From Endozoicomonas sp. SCSIO W0465 (lineage in GTDB: Bacteria; Pseudomonadota; Gammaproteobacteria; Pseudomonadales; Endozoicomonadaceae): a stretch of DNA of 64,000 nt. The DNA is taken from NCBI RefSeq assembly GCF_023716865.1, contig NZ_CP092417.1:3822001-3886000 (forward strand). Reading direction: 5' to 3'. Of this stretch, positions 1 through 8,726 are shown in pieces. A program made the translations under genes and the position numbers. Below the pieces are notes generated by a model. That model was not told the origin of the DNA and searched no databases. It was given only the letters and a program-made list of their open reading frames with translations. Every line of letters starts with the position of its first letter. Positions within the stretch are counted from its first letter, which is position 1.

Positions 1-791
1 GCTGCAACGATTGCCTCAGTTGGAGAATGGCCATAGGTCATGGACATGGAGGAGATGGCCGTATCAACCCGATCCACACCGGCTTCAATCGCCTTGAGCA
101 ATGACATGGAAGAAAGGCCGGAGGTTGCATGGCAATGCAGCTGAATGTCCAGGTCCGTTTCTTTCTTGAGTCTGGAAACCAGCTCATACACGTCAGTGGG
201 CGTAATAATACCGGACATATCCTTGATACACAGAGAATCTGCCCCCAGATCCTCGATCTCTTTGGCCAGAGAAACCCAGCTATCCATTGTGTGAACAGGG
301 CTGGTTGTATAAGAGAGCGTACCCTGAGCGTGAGCGCCCTGCTTCTTCACCGCTTTCATTGCCTGCATCAGGTTGCGGGGATCGTTCATGGCGTCAAATA
401 CCCGGAACACATCCATACCATTGGCAACGGCACGCTCAACAAATTTGTCCACGACATCGTCAGCATAGTGACGGTATCCCAGCAGATTCTGCCCTCTTAA
501 CAGCATCTGCTGAGGGGTTCTGGGCATGGCTTTTTTCAGCTCACGCAGTCTCTCCCAGGGGTCTTCACCCAGAAAGCGGATACAGGCATCAAAGGTAGCC
601 CCGCCCCAGGTTTCGAGAGACCAATAACCGATCTGATCCAGCTGTTCAGCAATCGGTAACATATCTTCAATACGAAGACGGGTGGCAAACAGTGACTGAT
701 GGGCATCCCTCAACACCACATCGGTAATACCCAGTGGCTTTTGTTCAGCTAATGGCTTTTGTTCAGCTAATGGCTTTTGTACGTCAGACAT
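1..791 (-). CDS. oadA: Oxaloacetate decarboxylase alpha subunit, 5' part (runs off the window)
   Basis: The gene runs on the minus strand from an ATG at 791 off the left edge, giving about 263 residues of the N-terminal carboxyltransferase domain. It transfers the carboxyl group of oxaloacetate to biotin; with the membrane beta and gamma subunits the family couples decarboxylation to Na+ export. Visible motifs are LRDAHQSLFATR shortly after the start, ETWGGATFDACIRF, and the metal-binding HCHAT region (about residue 235). The first 20 residues contain PLAEQK twice plus a partial copy, encoded by an 18-bp tandem repeat, so the true start could vary among the repeats. oadG lies 20 bp upstream in the same direction, as in a typical oadGAB operon; the biotin domain and oadB would lie outside the window. 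Confidence 0.95.
   Translation of the reverse strand, partial: MSDVQKPLAEQKPLAEQKPLGITDVVLRDAHQSLFATRLRIEDMLPIAEQLDQIGYWSLETWGGATFDACIRFLGEDPWERLRELKKAMPRTPQQMLLRGQNLLGYRHYADDVVDKFVERAVANGMDVFRVFDAMNDPRNLMQAMKAVKKQGAHAQGTLSYTTSPVHTMDSWVSLAKEIEDLGADSLCIKDMSGIITPTDVYELVSRLKKETDLDIQLHCHATSGLSSMSLLKAIEAGVDRVDTAISSMSMTYGHSPTEAIVA
735..780. repeat. 18-bp tandem repeat in the oadA 5' end
   Basis: The 18-bp unit TGGCTTTTGTTCAGCTAA occurs at 735-752 and 753-770, followed by a 10-bp partial copy at 771-780. It is in frame with oadA and encodes PLAEQK repeats next to the start codon. Copy-number change would alter only the N-terminal tail. Confidence 0.9.
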
Positions 792-811
792 AACCCTTCT
801 TTATCCCCCGG

Positions 812-1093
812 TTATTGGCGTTTTTCTGCTTGAGCTTTTTTTGTTCTGTGCATCTGAATGGCTGCACTGATGACAGCAACCAGTTCTCCCTGATCACTGG
901 ATAAAACTGGCTGACTGGTAACTGGAATGCGATTGGATACACCCGATGGTGCCGGTTCCCGGAAATACCGATCGATGATTTTTGACATCAGGCTGGTTAC
1001 CAGCACCAATAGCGTCAGGAACAGAAAAACAAATCCCATTCCGTAGAGCATCAGGCTGAAGCCTTCTGAAATAAAGTCCGATGGGTTCATCAA
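812..1093 (-). CDS. oadG: Oxaloacetate decarboxylase gamma subunit
   Basis: This 93-residue protein has one N-terminal transmembrane helix (about residues 14-37, rich in Leu, Phe and Val) and a hydrophilic C-terminal tail with a segment resembling ELVAVISAAIQMHR, which is characteristic of OadG. In the family, OadG anchors and assembles the alpha-beta complex and binds Zn2+. It lies directly upstream of oadA in the same direction (20-bp gap), which supports the assignment. Confidence 0.93.
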   Translation of the reverse strand: MMNPSDFISEGFSLMLYGMGFVFLFLTLLVLVTSLMSKIIDRYFREPAPSGVSNRIPVTSQPVLSSDQGELVAVISAAIQMHRTKKAQAEKRQ

Positions 1094-1212
1094 GTAAGTC
1101 CTTTGTTTTTTTCAGGCTTGAAGGTCCGGTCAATCACCACAAGCAGATTTACCCTACCGGAACCATTCTTGATTATTAGTTAAAAGAAGTTTGCCTCAGT
1201 CCGGAAAATAAT

Positions 1213-2196
1213 TCACCGACGTAAATCAATGAAAGCCGACCAACCGGAGAGATTAGTCGTAAGATGCCAGGTCGCACAGAGGATTTCCAGAATGGTATCT
1301 GCCTCACGGAGGGAGCGGATTCGTTCAAACAGATTCTGAGCTTCCGGATACGCTTTACGCAGATAGTTGAGCCACTGCTTCAGGCGGGAAGGATGGTATT
1401 GCCATTTGCCATTTTTACGATCTCTGTCACTTAACTGCAGCATCAGCTGCAGCACTGAATGCCAGCTCATCGGAGTGACTGATTCCCGAATCATGGTGGT
1501 GATATTCGGCGTTACCAGCGAAGGCCGTCCTACCATAAGGTCAGAACAGCCTGAAGCTTCCATACAGCGCCGGGCGTCGTCATGATTCCAGACCTCCCCG
1601 TTGGCAATTACTGGAATCCTGAGGTTTTCACGAATTTTGCCAATGTATTCCCAGTGAGCAGGGGGCCGATAGCCTTCGGCCTTGGTGCGGGCATGCACTG
1701 CCAGCTCCGAAGCGCCTGCCTGTTCAACCGCACGGGCGTTTTCCAGGAATAACGACTTGTCTTCATAACCCAGACGAATTTTGGCCGTCACCGGCAGTGC
1801 TGCAGGAACCGCATTCCGAACAGCCTTGACGATACTGAACAGCTGATCCGGCTCCCGGAGCAAAATAGCACCACCCCTGTTCTTGTTGACCGTTTTTGAC
1901 GGGCAGCCGAAATTAATATCCACTCCCGGCGAACCAAGCTTCACTGCACGCTGCGCATTCAGTGCCATATATTCCGGGTTACTGCCCAGCAACTGTAAAC
2001 GAACAGCCGTACCATTCGATGTTTTTGCCCCCTGCAGCAGCTCCGGACAGGTACGGTAAAAGACCCGGTTTGGCAACAGTGTATCGGTTACCCTGACAAA
2101 CTCGGTAACACAGAGATCGAAGGTATTAATGCTGGTGAGCAGATCCCGCATATCGTGATCCATAACGCCTTCCATCGGCGCCAGTATCAACCGCAT
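1213..2196 (-). CDS. dusC: tRNA-dihydrouridine(16) synthase
   Basis: This 327-residue FMN-dependent Dus-family protein opens with LILAPMEGVMD. The catalytic cysteine motif NFGCPSKTVNKNRGGA places the active-site Cys at residue 98, matching DusC. Later features include KIRLGYED and HARTKAEGY (FMN and tRNA contacts) and the GRPSLVTP segment. It reduces U16 in tRNA. The length and the LLQGAKTSNG region favour DusC over DusA or DusB. It is a monocistronic minus-strand gene with no obvious partner. Confidence 0.93.
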   Translation of the reverse strand: MRLILAPMEGVMDHDMRDLLTSINTFDLCVTEFVRVTDTLLPNRVFYRTCPELLQGAKTSNGTAVRLQLLGSNPEYMALNAQRAVKLGSPGVDINFGCPSKTVNKNRGGAILLREPDQLFSIVKAVRNAVPAALPVTAKIRLGYEDKSLFLENARAVEQAGASELAVHARTKAEGYRPPAHWEYIGKIRENLRIPVIANGEVWNHDDARRCMEASGCSDLMVGRPSLVTPNITTMIRESVTPMSWHSVLQLMLQLSDRDRKNGKWQYHPSRLKQWLNYLRKAYPEAQNLFERIRSLREADTILEILCATWHLTTNLSGWSAFIDLRR

Positions 2197-2358
2197 GGCA
2201 TGCCTCTTGAGTGAAAACCGCCAATTCTACCGTTATCAGGCCTGATAACAAAATAAGGAGCACTCCCATATAGACTATAATCTCCCACAGATCATCCTTG
2301 AGGGTGCTTCCTTTAATATGGTTTTCGTCGTTTACTTGAACGCTTCAGGAGGTATGTT

Positions 2359-2817
2359 GTGAACGATACGGTTGACAGTATATGCCAGTTGCAACCGGAA
2401 CAGATCATCACCTGTATGGTTAACGCTATTGACCGGAAGCAGTGGTCCGTGGCCAGAGAACTGTTTACGGATACCGTCCTTGTTGATTACTCCAGTCTTA
2501 ACAGCCAGCCCGGATCAAACGTCCGCTCATCAGATCTGGTCGGCGGGTGGCAGAAGCTGCTTGATTCCGTTTCTACCCACCATATGGTATCCAACTTTGA
2601 AGTCACTATGACCGGTGACAGGGCTGAGAGTGAATGCCATGTCTATGCCTGTCATCAGGCTGAAGGTATCGCAGGCTGGGACTGCTATGGCCGCTACCTG
2701 CATGCGCTGGAACACATTGACACAGCTTGGAAAATTACCGAAATGACCTTGATCGTGCATGGTCAGAAAGGCAATCTTTCCTTCCTGCAGGATATTGCCA
2801 GCCAGAGTAACCAGTGA
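2359..2817 (+). CDS. SnoaL/NTF2-like family protein
   Basis: This 152-residue protein starts at a GTG at 2359, preceded at six bases by a strong AGGAGG (2348-2353). The overlapping ATG at 2354 is followed at once by a stop in its own frame. The pattern of an N-terminal helix with RKQWSVARELFTDTVLVDYSS, then LVGGWQKLLDS and a C-terminal sheet is that of the SnoaL-like cone fold (polyketide-cyclase-like or unspecific small-molecule enzymes). The substrate is unknown. It is the first gene of a likely three-gene operon with the hydrolase at 2825 and the isochorismatase-like gene at 3784. Confidence 0.75.
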   Translation: MNDTVDSICQLQPEQIITCMVNAIDRKQWSVARELFTDTVLVDYSSLNSQPGSNVRSSDLVGGWQKLLDSVSTHHMVSNFEVTMTGDRAESECHVYACHQAEGIAGWDCYGRYLHALEHIDTAWKITEMTLIVHGQKGNLSFLQDIASQSNQ

Positions 2818-2824
2818 GGTGTTT

Positions 2825-3733
2825 ATGGAACGTATTTCTTTTGACAGCGATGGTAACCACCTGGTCGGCAACCTCTTTCACCCACCCGGTTATGACCCTG
2901 CTCAAAAATACTCAACCGTTGTCGTTTCCGGGAGCTGGACCACGGTTAAGGAACAAATGGCCGGTCTCTATGCACAGCGCCTTGCTGAACACGGGTTTAT
3001 CTGTCTGGCTTTTGACTTCAGTAATTTTGGTGAAAGTGAAGGCGAACCCCGTTTTTATGAGCACCCGAGCCAGAAAGTGCTCGACATCAAAAATGCCATC
3101 AGCTGGTTGCAGAGTCGTAACGAAGTGGACGCAGCACGTATAGGAGCTCTGGGCATCTGTGCCGGCTCCATGTATACCCTGATGGCCACCTCGGAAGACC
3201 CTCGTATCAAGGCGGTAGTCACTGTCGCCTCCTGGCTGCAGGATGCCGAAGCGGTCAAACTGATTTATGGGGGCGAAGAGGGTGTTAGTGCCAAAATTTC
3301 TGCCGCCCGTGCGGCAAAACGACAATACGCCGAAACGGGTGCAGTAGCGTATATTCCCAGCGTCTCTGAGACCGATTCCGGTGCTGCCATGTATGGTCCT
3401 TACGATTACTACCTTAACCCGGAGCGAGGTGCCGTTCCTAACTGGAGCGCCGATAAATTTGCCGTCATGAGCTGGGAGGACTGGCTAACCCTTGACCCGA
3501 TGCCATCCGCCCCGAATCTGAACGTGCCGCTGTTGATGGTTCATTCCGATGGCGCCGTGCTGCCCCTCTATACCCGACAATACTTCAATCGGGCCAATTC
3601 AAAAAATAAACAGCTTTTCTGGGTAACTACCGATCTGGAATCCCCGATGCATCAGTTCTGTTTTTACGATCAGCCAGCCGAAGTAAACCTTTCTGTTAAA
3701 CAAGCTGCCCGCTGGTTTAAAGACTACCTCTAA
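2825..3733 (+). CDS. Alpha/beta hydrolase, dienelactone-hydrolase-like
   Basis: From the ATG at 2825 (8 bp after the preceding stop, with a GAGGTG-type ribosome site) the protein has 302 residues. It shows the alpha/beta hydrolase core: VVVSGSWTTVKEQ near residue 35, FDFSNFGESEG near 65, and a nucleophile elbow GICAGS in which Cys112 occupies the usual Ser position. Cys at the elbow is typical of dienelactone hydrolases. A late MHQF near residue 280 is a candidate for the catalytic His. It resembles YcjY-type hydrolases. The substrate is unknown. It is probably cotranscribed with its two neighbours. Confidence 0.8.
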   Translation: MERISFDSDGNHLVGNLFHPPGYDPAQKYSTVVVSGSWTTVKEQMAGLYAQRLAEHGFICLAFDFSNFGESEGEPRFYEHPSQKVLDIKNAISWLQSRNEVDAARIGALGICAGSMYTLMATSEDPRIKAVVTVASWLQDAEAVKLIYGGEEGVSAKISAARAAKRQYAETGAVAYIPSVSETDSGAAMYGPYDYYLNPERGAVPNWSADKFAVMSWEDWLTLDPMPSAPNLNVPLLMVHSDGAVLPLYTRQYFNRANSKNKQLFWVTTDLESPMHQFCFYDQPAEVNLSVKQAARWFKDYL

Positions 3734-3783
3734 TCGCAAAACAGCACTCTATACCGTCATACCGCCATACCGGAGTCTTTCTC

Positions 3784-4302
3784 ATGAGTGATACCGCACT
3801 GCTGCTTATTGATCTTCAGTACGATTATTTTCCTGAAGGTGCCTATCCCCTCTGGCATGCTGAAGAAGTGAAAGAGCGTATTGTTACAGCTATTAGCCAG
3901 GCGAAAGCCAAGGGCATCCTGCCTGTCCATATTCAACATATTGCCGATCCTGCCCAGGGACTCTCACCTTTCTTTAACGAAGGCACGCACGGGGCAGATA
4001 TTGTTGCCGATATCAAGGCTGCGGCCCCCGATGCGCCAGTGGTTATAAAACACTATGCCGACGGTTTTTATCAAACTCAACTGGAACAGGTGCTCTGTGA
4101 GCACAACATCAACAAATTACTGGTCTGCGGCATGATGACCCAGAACTGTGTTACCCATACTGCCATATCAAAAGCAGCGGAGAAGTATGAGGTGGCGATC
4201 ATTAGCGACTTATGTACGACGGTCACAGAATTACTGCATTTGATCGCCCTGCATGCCGTCTCTACCCGCATGAAGCTAGTAACAACTTCAGACATTTTCT
4301 GA
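3784..4302 (+). CDS. Isochorismatase-family cysteine hydrolase
   Basis: This 172-residue member of the isochorismatase-like superfamily has the catalytic triad visible as Asp10 (LLIDLQYDYF), Lys89 (VVIKHYADGFY) and Cys122 (GMMTQNCVTHT). Members hydrolyse small amides or vinyl ethers (nicotinamide, N-carbamoyl compounds, isochorismate); the sequence does not say which. It follows the alpha/beta hydrolase by 50 bp and probably belongs to the same operon. Confidence 0.88.
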   Translation: MSDTALLLIDLQYDYFPEGAYPLWHAEEVKERIVTAISQAKAKGILPVHIQHIADPAQGLSPFFNEGTHGADIVADIKAAAPDAPVVIKHYADGFYQTQLEQVLCEHNINKLLVCGMMTQNCVTHTAISKAAEKYEVAIISDLCTTVTELLHLIALHAVSTRMKLVTTSDIF

Positions 4303-4559
4303 TGCCGGTTACACTCCGGGTTTTTCCCGGGGAACATCCCGATCAAACCTTTCGATTCCCAACCCTGCCGAATTAAATATTTCCCGCTTATGCCGGTATC
4401 AAGCACAGCGGGAACCAATAAGCTGTGCTGTGGTCCAAGACGATCGGGACGAATCAAAAGCAATGCTGCTTACCTTTGCCTGCAGTCCTCTATCGAACGG
4501 ATAAATTCTACCAATGGTATGGGTCCACAATTTCTATTAGTCATTGTATAAACATCTTA

Positions 4560-4719
4560 GGCTCTATTTTGATTACGAACTGCTCTACAGTGAAAACTGA
4601 CTGTAGGTCACGAAAAACAAGGATTGAGCAACATTACCGGACAATATGCTGACAACCTTTGTAGATAAAGGGCTTCAGCAATGTTCAACCCAGTAGCAGT
4701 CTGAAATCCTACAAGAGCC
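4560..4719. mobile_element. 160-bp MITE, copy 1 (8-bp target duplication)
   Basis: This 160-bp non-coding element begins GGCTCTATTTTGATTAC and ends GAAATCCTACAAGAGCC, which are imperfect inverted termini. It is flanked by the exact direct repeat ACATCTTA at 4552-4559 and 4720-4727, so it moved here by transposition. A near-identical copy lies in the opposite orientation at 19219-19378 and a diverged one at 11625-11784. It ends 20 bp before the ATG of the next gene and so forms that gene's immediate leader. No ORF lies inside. The rest of the 4303-4739 gap shows nothing else recognisable. Confidence 0.92.
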
Positions 4720-4739
4720 ACATCTTATAAGAGCACGTT

Positions 4740-6098
4740 ATGGACAGTATCAACAAGCAATCACTTTCCCCGGGCACCTTAGATCCAGAGCAACATCAGC
4801 CGGAGCCGGCACATCAGGACCTCCCTGCAAACGCGGGATTTGCAGGGCATAGCGTCAACGTCGGTGCTGGCTCTGCAAATATGCCCGCACCACCCCCTTA
4901 TTCGCGGCACGACCCACTGCGCCCTGATTACGCTTGCCCTCCCCCTGCTTATACTCCGGTTGCCTGCACCCCGGGCCTGACGGTTCGAGACAGTGACATC
5001 CCTGCAACCCTGAAGAATTGCTTATTCAGTCTGGATCAGGCCTACCATACTGACTTTACTGAACTGGCTGATACACTAAGCGGTTTCAGAGAAAGACGCG
5101 CAGTAAACTGTCTATTCCCCTGGATATTCAGAGAAGTTCTTGACCCTGAGTTACTGGCAAAAGAAAGCAGCAACCGAAACCTCCAGCATCTGGCGCAATC
5201 AATGCGTTCATTGGTCAGGGCCGAATATGATTTTGTCAAGAGACAATCCAATTTGGTACTTCCTCTGCAACAACCCTATTCAAAGCTAAGTCAATTGACC
5301 GTCGTGATCTGCATGAACTTCCTTGAACAAAGGATCAAGTCCGAATATCAGGAGTCACGCCAAAAGAGCCCTGATGACAAGGCTAAATCCGGGGAGGCAT
5401 TAAAAGACTGTGAACAATTGTTGCCTGCAGTGGTCAGAAAAACCTTTATCCAAAAGTTGTTATCTGCTGCTGAGCATAGCGGCAGATGGGACGCTAAAAA
5501 AGCCATTAATACATTTGTGAATAACAACGAGTCAGGCTTAAAGGAAGATATGGATTTTGAGTACCCTGTTAGTGGCAATCTGAATTTTTCCAAACTGCTT
5601 TACCAGGATATTCCCGGTGCTACCATCTCAAAAAAATACATTCCCCAGCTTGAAGCCTATGGCCGTCAATACAACATTGATCTATCCAGTCTGGTAGAGG
5701 CATTAGGTCAAACGCAATGCAGGTCGATATACATTGATGACCCCCTTGTGACCGTCATGAAAGAAGTTGCCAAGAAATCACACAATAGAAAACTGCTTCC
5801 GGTGAATTTCTTCGATGACCAGACGGAGCCCTTCCGGAACCGAAATGCGAGATGTCTTTTGGAATTAATGAATTATTGTCAAAATCAGGTTTTCAGACCG
5901 GACAGCAATACACCAAGCCGGTATGCTGGTGAACCGGTTGGAGAATCCAATGATACCTCTGGCCCCCTTCAGGAATCGTCGGCTGACAACCAGCGGAACA
6001 TTCAGGCTGTGACAGATAAGCTTAGTGAATTACTATTAACCAGCAGTACTGGGCTTGTACATTCAAGGTTAACCGCGTTTTTTCAAATCAAACAATGA
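4740..6098 (+). CDS. Unknown protein with PPxY motifs; possible host-interacting protein
   Basis: This 452-residue protein matches no family I recognise. The first ~80 residues are proline-rich and disordered in appearance, with PPPY at 51-54 and PPPAY at 67-71. The remainder is mostly helical and polar with no transmembrane segment or signal peptide. PPxY is the ligand of eukaryotic WW domains and is found in secreted effectors and viral late domains, so a role in a host is possible but unproven. The ribosome site is weak (AAGAGC) and the leader is the MITE just upstream. mnmC follows on the same strand after 119 bp. Confidence 0.6.
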   Translation: MDSINKQSLSPGTLDPEQHQPEPAHQDLPANAGFAGHSVNVGAGSANMPAPPPYSRHDPLRPDYACPPPAYTPVACTPGLTVRDSDIPATLKNCLFSLDQAYHTDFTELADTLSGFRERRAVNCLFPWIFREVLDPELLAKESSNRNLQHLAQSMRSLVRAEYDFVKRQSNLVLPLQQPYSKLSQLTVVICMNFLEQRIKSEYQESRQKSPDDKAKSGEALKDCEQLLPAVVRKTFIQKLLSAAEHSGRWDAKKAINTFVNNNESGLKEDMDFEYPVSGNLNFSKLLYQDIPGATISKKYIPQLEAYGRQYNIDLSSLVEALGQTQCRSIYIDDPLVTVMKEVAKKSHNRKLLPVNFFDDQTEPFRNRNARCLLELMNYCQNQVFRPDSNTPSRYAGEPVGESNDTSGPLQESSADNQRNIQAVTDKLSELLLTSSTGLVHSRLTAFFQIKQ

Positions 6099-6217
6099 TG
6101 TTGAAGCGATAGTGCAATAAGCTACTTGGCACTAGTACATACCACTTTACCCGATAACTGGCACTTACTATGCTTGCAACGTTAATCGCCTGATACTGAA
6201 TATTGAAATAGAAAACC

Positions 6218-8224
6218 GTGTCTAATCGCCAGCCAAACCACGTAGAAACGTGTCAAACCAGCACTGCTGACATCCTGTGGGAGAATGACCTGCCAATCTC
6301 CACCCGGTTTAATGATGTCTACTTTTCCCGGGCCTCGGGTATTGCCGAATCACGGCATGTTTTCCTGGAACATAATCATCTCCCTAGACGGTTTCGTGAA
6401 CTGAAGCCCGGAACAACGTTCACTATTGGTGAAACCGGTTTTGGCACTGGTCTGAACTTTCTCTGTGCCTGGCAGCTCTTTCTGGACAATGCCCCTGATA
6501 ATAGCTCTCTGTTGTTTATCAGTACGGAGAAGTATCCACTCCGGCAGGATGACCTGAAAAAAGCACTCAATGGGTTTGAGGAGCTGAAACCTCTGGCCAG
6601 CAAACTGATCAGCGCCTATCAATTCAGTGAGGGAAAAATTGACCTGCGGTTTTCAGACAGCACGTCAGGCACACACGTCAGTCTTCATATATTAATTGGT
6701 GATGTACTCGATACACTGCCTCATATCAATAAGAAGATTGACGCCTGGTTTCTTGACGGCTTTGCTCCGGCCAAAAACCCCGACATGTGGCAACCACAGC
6801 TGTTCCATACGCTTAAGGCCAAAAGCCGTGATGGTGCAACCTATGCCACCTTTACAGCGGCGAGGATGGTCCGGGATGGACTGATGGAGGCGGGCTTCTC
6901 GGTAACCAAGCAACCGGGCTTTGGCCGCAAACGGGATATGATTGCCGGGCAGCTTATACCTGCATCCGGTTTACCCGTCACCAAACCCTGGTTTGCGCCT
7001 GCTGATCACAGAGACCCTGAGCAAAAAGCCATCGTCGTCGGTGGTGGTCTGGCGGGCTGCAGTGCGGCCTGGTCGCTGGCTTGCCGGGGCTGGCAGGTCA
7101 CAATCCTGGAACAACATCAGGCCCTGGCCAACGAAGCATCGGGTAATCCACAAGGTGTTCTCTACGCCAAACTCTCGGCAGACAATACCCCGCTCAGCCA
7201 ATTTATCCTGAAGGGCTATCAATTTACCCTGGATACACTAAAAGCGCTGGCGATTGAAGCGTGGCAGCCATGCGGTGTTATTCAGTTAGCCATTGACGCC
7301 AAAACCGATCAGCGAAACCAGGCCCTGAACAGTCAGCACCCGGACTCACTCCTGCAGTACCTGACGAAGGAGCAGCTCGCGACGATTGCCGGGTTGAGAA
7401 TCCACTATCCGGGGCTCTACTTTCCACAGGCAGGCTGGGTGAGTCCACCCGCACTCTGCCATGCCTTGTCCGGTCATCCCAACATCCGGGTGATGACCAA
7501 CACAGTAGTCAATGACATTGTGAAACGTGAGCAAGACTGGTTGATTAAAACCAGTGATGACAAGTTGTTCAGTAAAACCGTTATCGTTGCCCGGGGAACG
7601 GCCAGCCATCAGTTTGCACCGTTAAACTACCTGCCTCTAAAAGCCATCCGGGGCCAGATCACTCTGGTGAAGGCAACCACCGAAAGCCGGAAGCTGGCGT
7701 CCTGTGTCTGCGCAGAAGGCTATATAGCACCCGCTATCGATGGCGATCACACCCTGGGAGCAACGTTCAGTTTTACAGACAACGGCACAGAAATCCGGGA
7801 AGCTGACCATCTGGAAAACCTGGCCATGCAGGCCGAGTATTTTCCAGCCATGTACCAGGCACTCGGCGGCACTGATGCACAAGTGACCGGGGGACGAACA
7901 GGCTTTCGCTGCACAACACCGGACTATCTGCCCGTGGTAGGCCCTATCGTTGACGTTAAGCAGTTTGTTGAAGCGTATGCCCCCCTCAGAAAAAACAGCA
8001 AGCTTACCATTGATGCACACCCCGGGTATCTGGATGGACTCTACGTTACCGCCGGACATGGCTCCAGGGGGATAATCTCCTGCCCTGTTGCCGGCGAAAT
8101 CCTGGCTAACATGATCACCGGTGGAACCGATGACGCTAACGGTCTATTGATGCCGACAAAACTGCTGGAGGCCATTCACCCTTCCCGCTTCCTTATCAGA
8201 GATCTGATCAGAAACAACATTTAG
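6218..8224 (+). CDS. mnmC: Bifunctional tRNA mnm5(s2)U34 biosynthesis protein MnmC
   Basis: This 668-residue fusion is of the usual MnmC length. The N-terminal ~245 residues are the SAM-dependent methyltransferase (MnmC2) with FTIGETGFGTGLNFL and WFLDGFAPAKNPDMW. The C-terminal part is the FAD-dependent oxidoreductase (MnmC1) with a dinucleotide motif IVVGGGLAGCSAAW starting near residue 270 and a late GLYVTAGHGSRG. It converts cmnm5U to mnm5U at the wobble position of tRNA. The start is a GTG at 6218. Confidence 0.95.
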   Translation: MSNRQPNHVETCQTSTADILWENDLPISTRFNDVYFSRASGIAESRHVFLEHNHLPRRFRELKPGTTFTIGETGFGTGLNFLCAWQLFLDNAPDNSSLLFISTEKYPLRQDDLKKALNGFEELKPLASKLISAYQFSEGKIDLRFSDSTSGTHVSLHILIGDVLDTLPHINKKIDAWFLDGFAPAKNPDMWQPQLFHTLKAKSRDGATYATFTAARMVRDGLMEAGFSVTKQPGFGRKRDMIAGQLIPASGLPVTKPWFAPADHRDPEQKAIVVGGGLAGCSAAWSLACRGWQVTILEQHQALANEASGNPQGVLYAKLSADNTPLSQFILKGYQFTLDTLKALAIEAWQPCGVIQLAIDAKTDQRNQALNSQHPDSLLQYLTKEQLATIAGLRIHYPGLYFPQAGWVSPPALCHALSGHPNIRVMTNTVVNDIVKREQDWLIKTSDDKLFSKTVIVARGTASHQFAPLNYLPLKAIRGQITLVKATTESRKLASCVCAEGYIAPAIDGDHTLGATFSFTDNGTEIREADHLENLAMQAEYFPAMYQALGGTDAQVTGGRTGFRCTTPDYLPVVGPIVDVKQFVEAYAPLRKNSKLTIDAHPGYLDGLYVTAGHGSRGIISCPVAGEILANMITGGTDDANGLLMPTKLLEAIHPSRFLIRDLIRNNI

Positions 8225-8325
8225 GTGATTTTTTTGCAGTAGGGCAGACTATTCTCGGTCAGCCTGTTGCACCTCGTTCCCACGGTCCCGAGGCTGTCGC
8301 AAAACCCTGCGGACACTCTGGACAT

Positions 8326-8470
8326 CTCGTTCCCATGCTCCGCGTGGGAATGCATACCTATCCCGCCACAAATACCATACTCGCATGGAGCCCCGAAACC
8401 CCTACCAGGCAGTGGCTCTTTCTCATGCTGCCAGATCCGTATGCGTTCCCACGCAGAGCATGGGAACGAG
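8326..8470. repeat. Inverted repeat of the CTCGTTCCCATGC type
   Basis: Two 29-bp arms, 8326-8354 and 8442-8470, are near-perfect inverted copies built on CTCGTTCCCATGCTC and GCGTGGGAA. Each arm also contains its own small palindrome (TTCCCA/TGGGAA). This is a dispersed intergenic repeat type; no gene lies inside. The 8225-8647 gap contains nothing else I can name. Confidence 0.85.
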
Positions 8471-8647
8471 GGGTCTGGCTGTATGGGCATTAGCGCCTTT
8501 CCGCACTAGGTATATGCCGCAGTAAAACAGGTAGCAATACTCAAAGCGGAATCAACAGCTGCTATCTATCTTATCCTATGTGAATCAGGCGACACGCTGT
8601 TGCCTGCTCATGAAGCTCCTGTTTCAATCCATTCAGCAAACTGCGTC

Positions 8648-8685
8648 CAGGCAGCCTGATCCTACTCTTGGTTGCCTGTTTTTTT
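8648..8685 (+). terminator. Rho-independent terminator
   Basis: A 9-bp stem CAGGCAGCC / GGTTGCCTG (one G-T pair) with a 13-nt loop is followed by at least seven T residues (8679-8685) on the plus strand. It could end transcription from mnmC, 420 bp upstream, and lies just past the msrA stop codon on the other strand. Confidence 0.7.
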
Positions 8686-8726
8686 CCTGGTCAACTTTTG
8701 TCAGATCAATAAGTCCATCCCTAAAG

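Noticed and set aside
8221..8509. Short ORFs in the 8.2-8.5 kb gap
   Set aside because: Both strands read through the CTCGTTCCCATGC inverted repeat, giving repetitive peptides (FPCSAWE on both strands); not coding.
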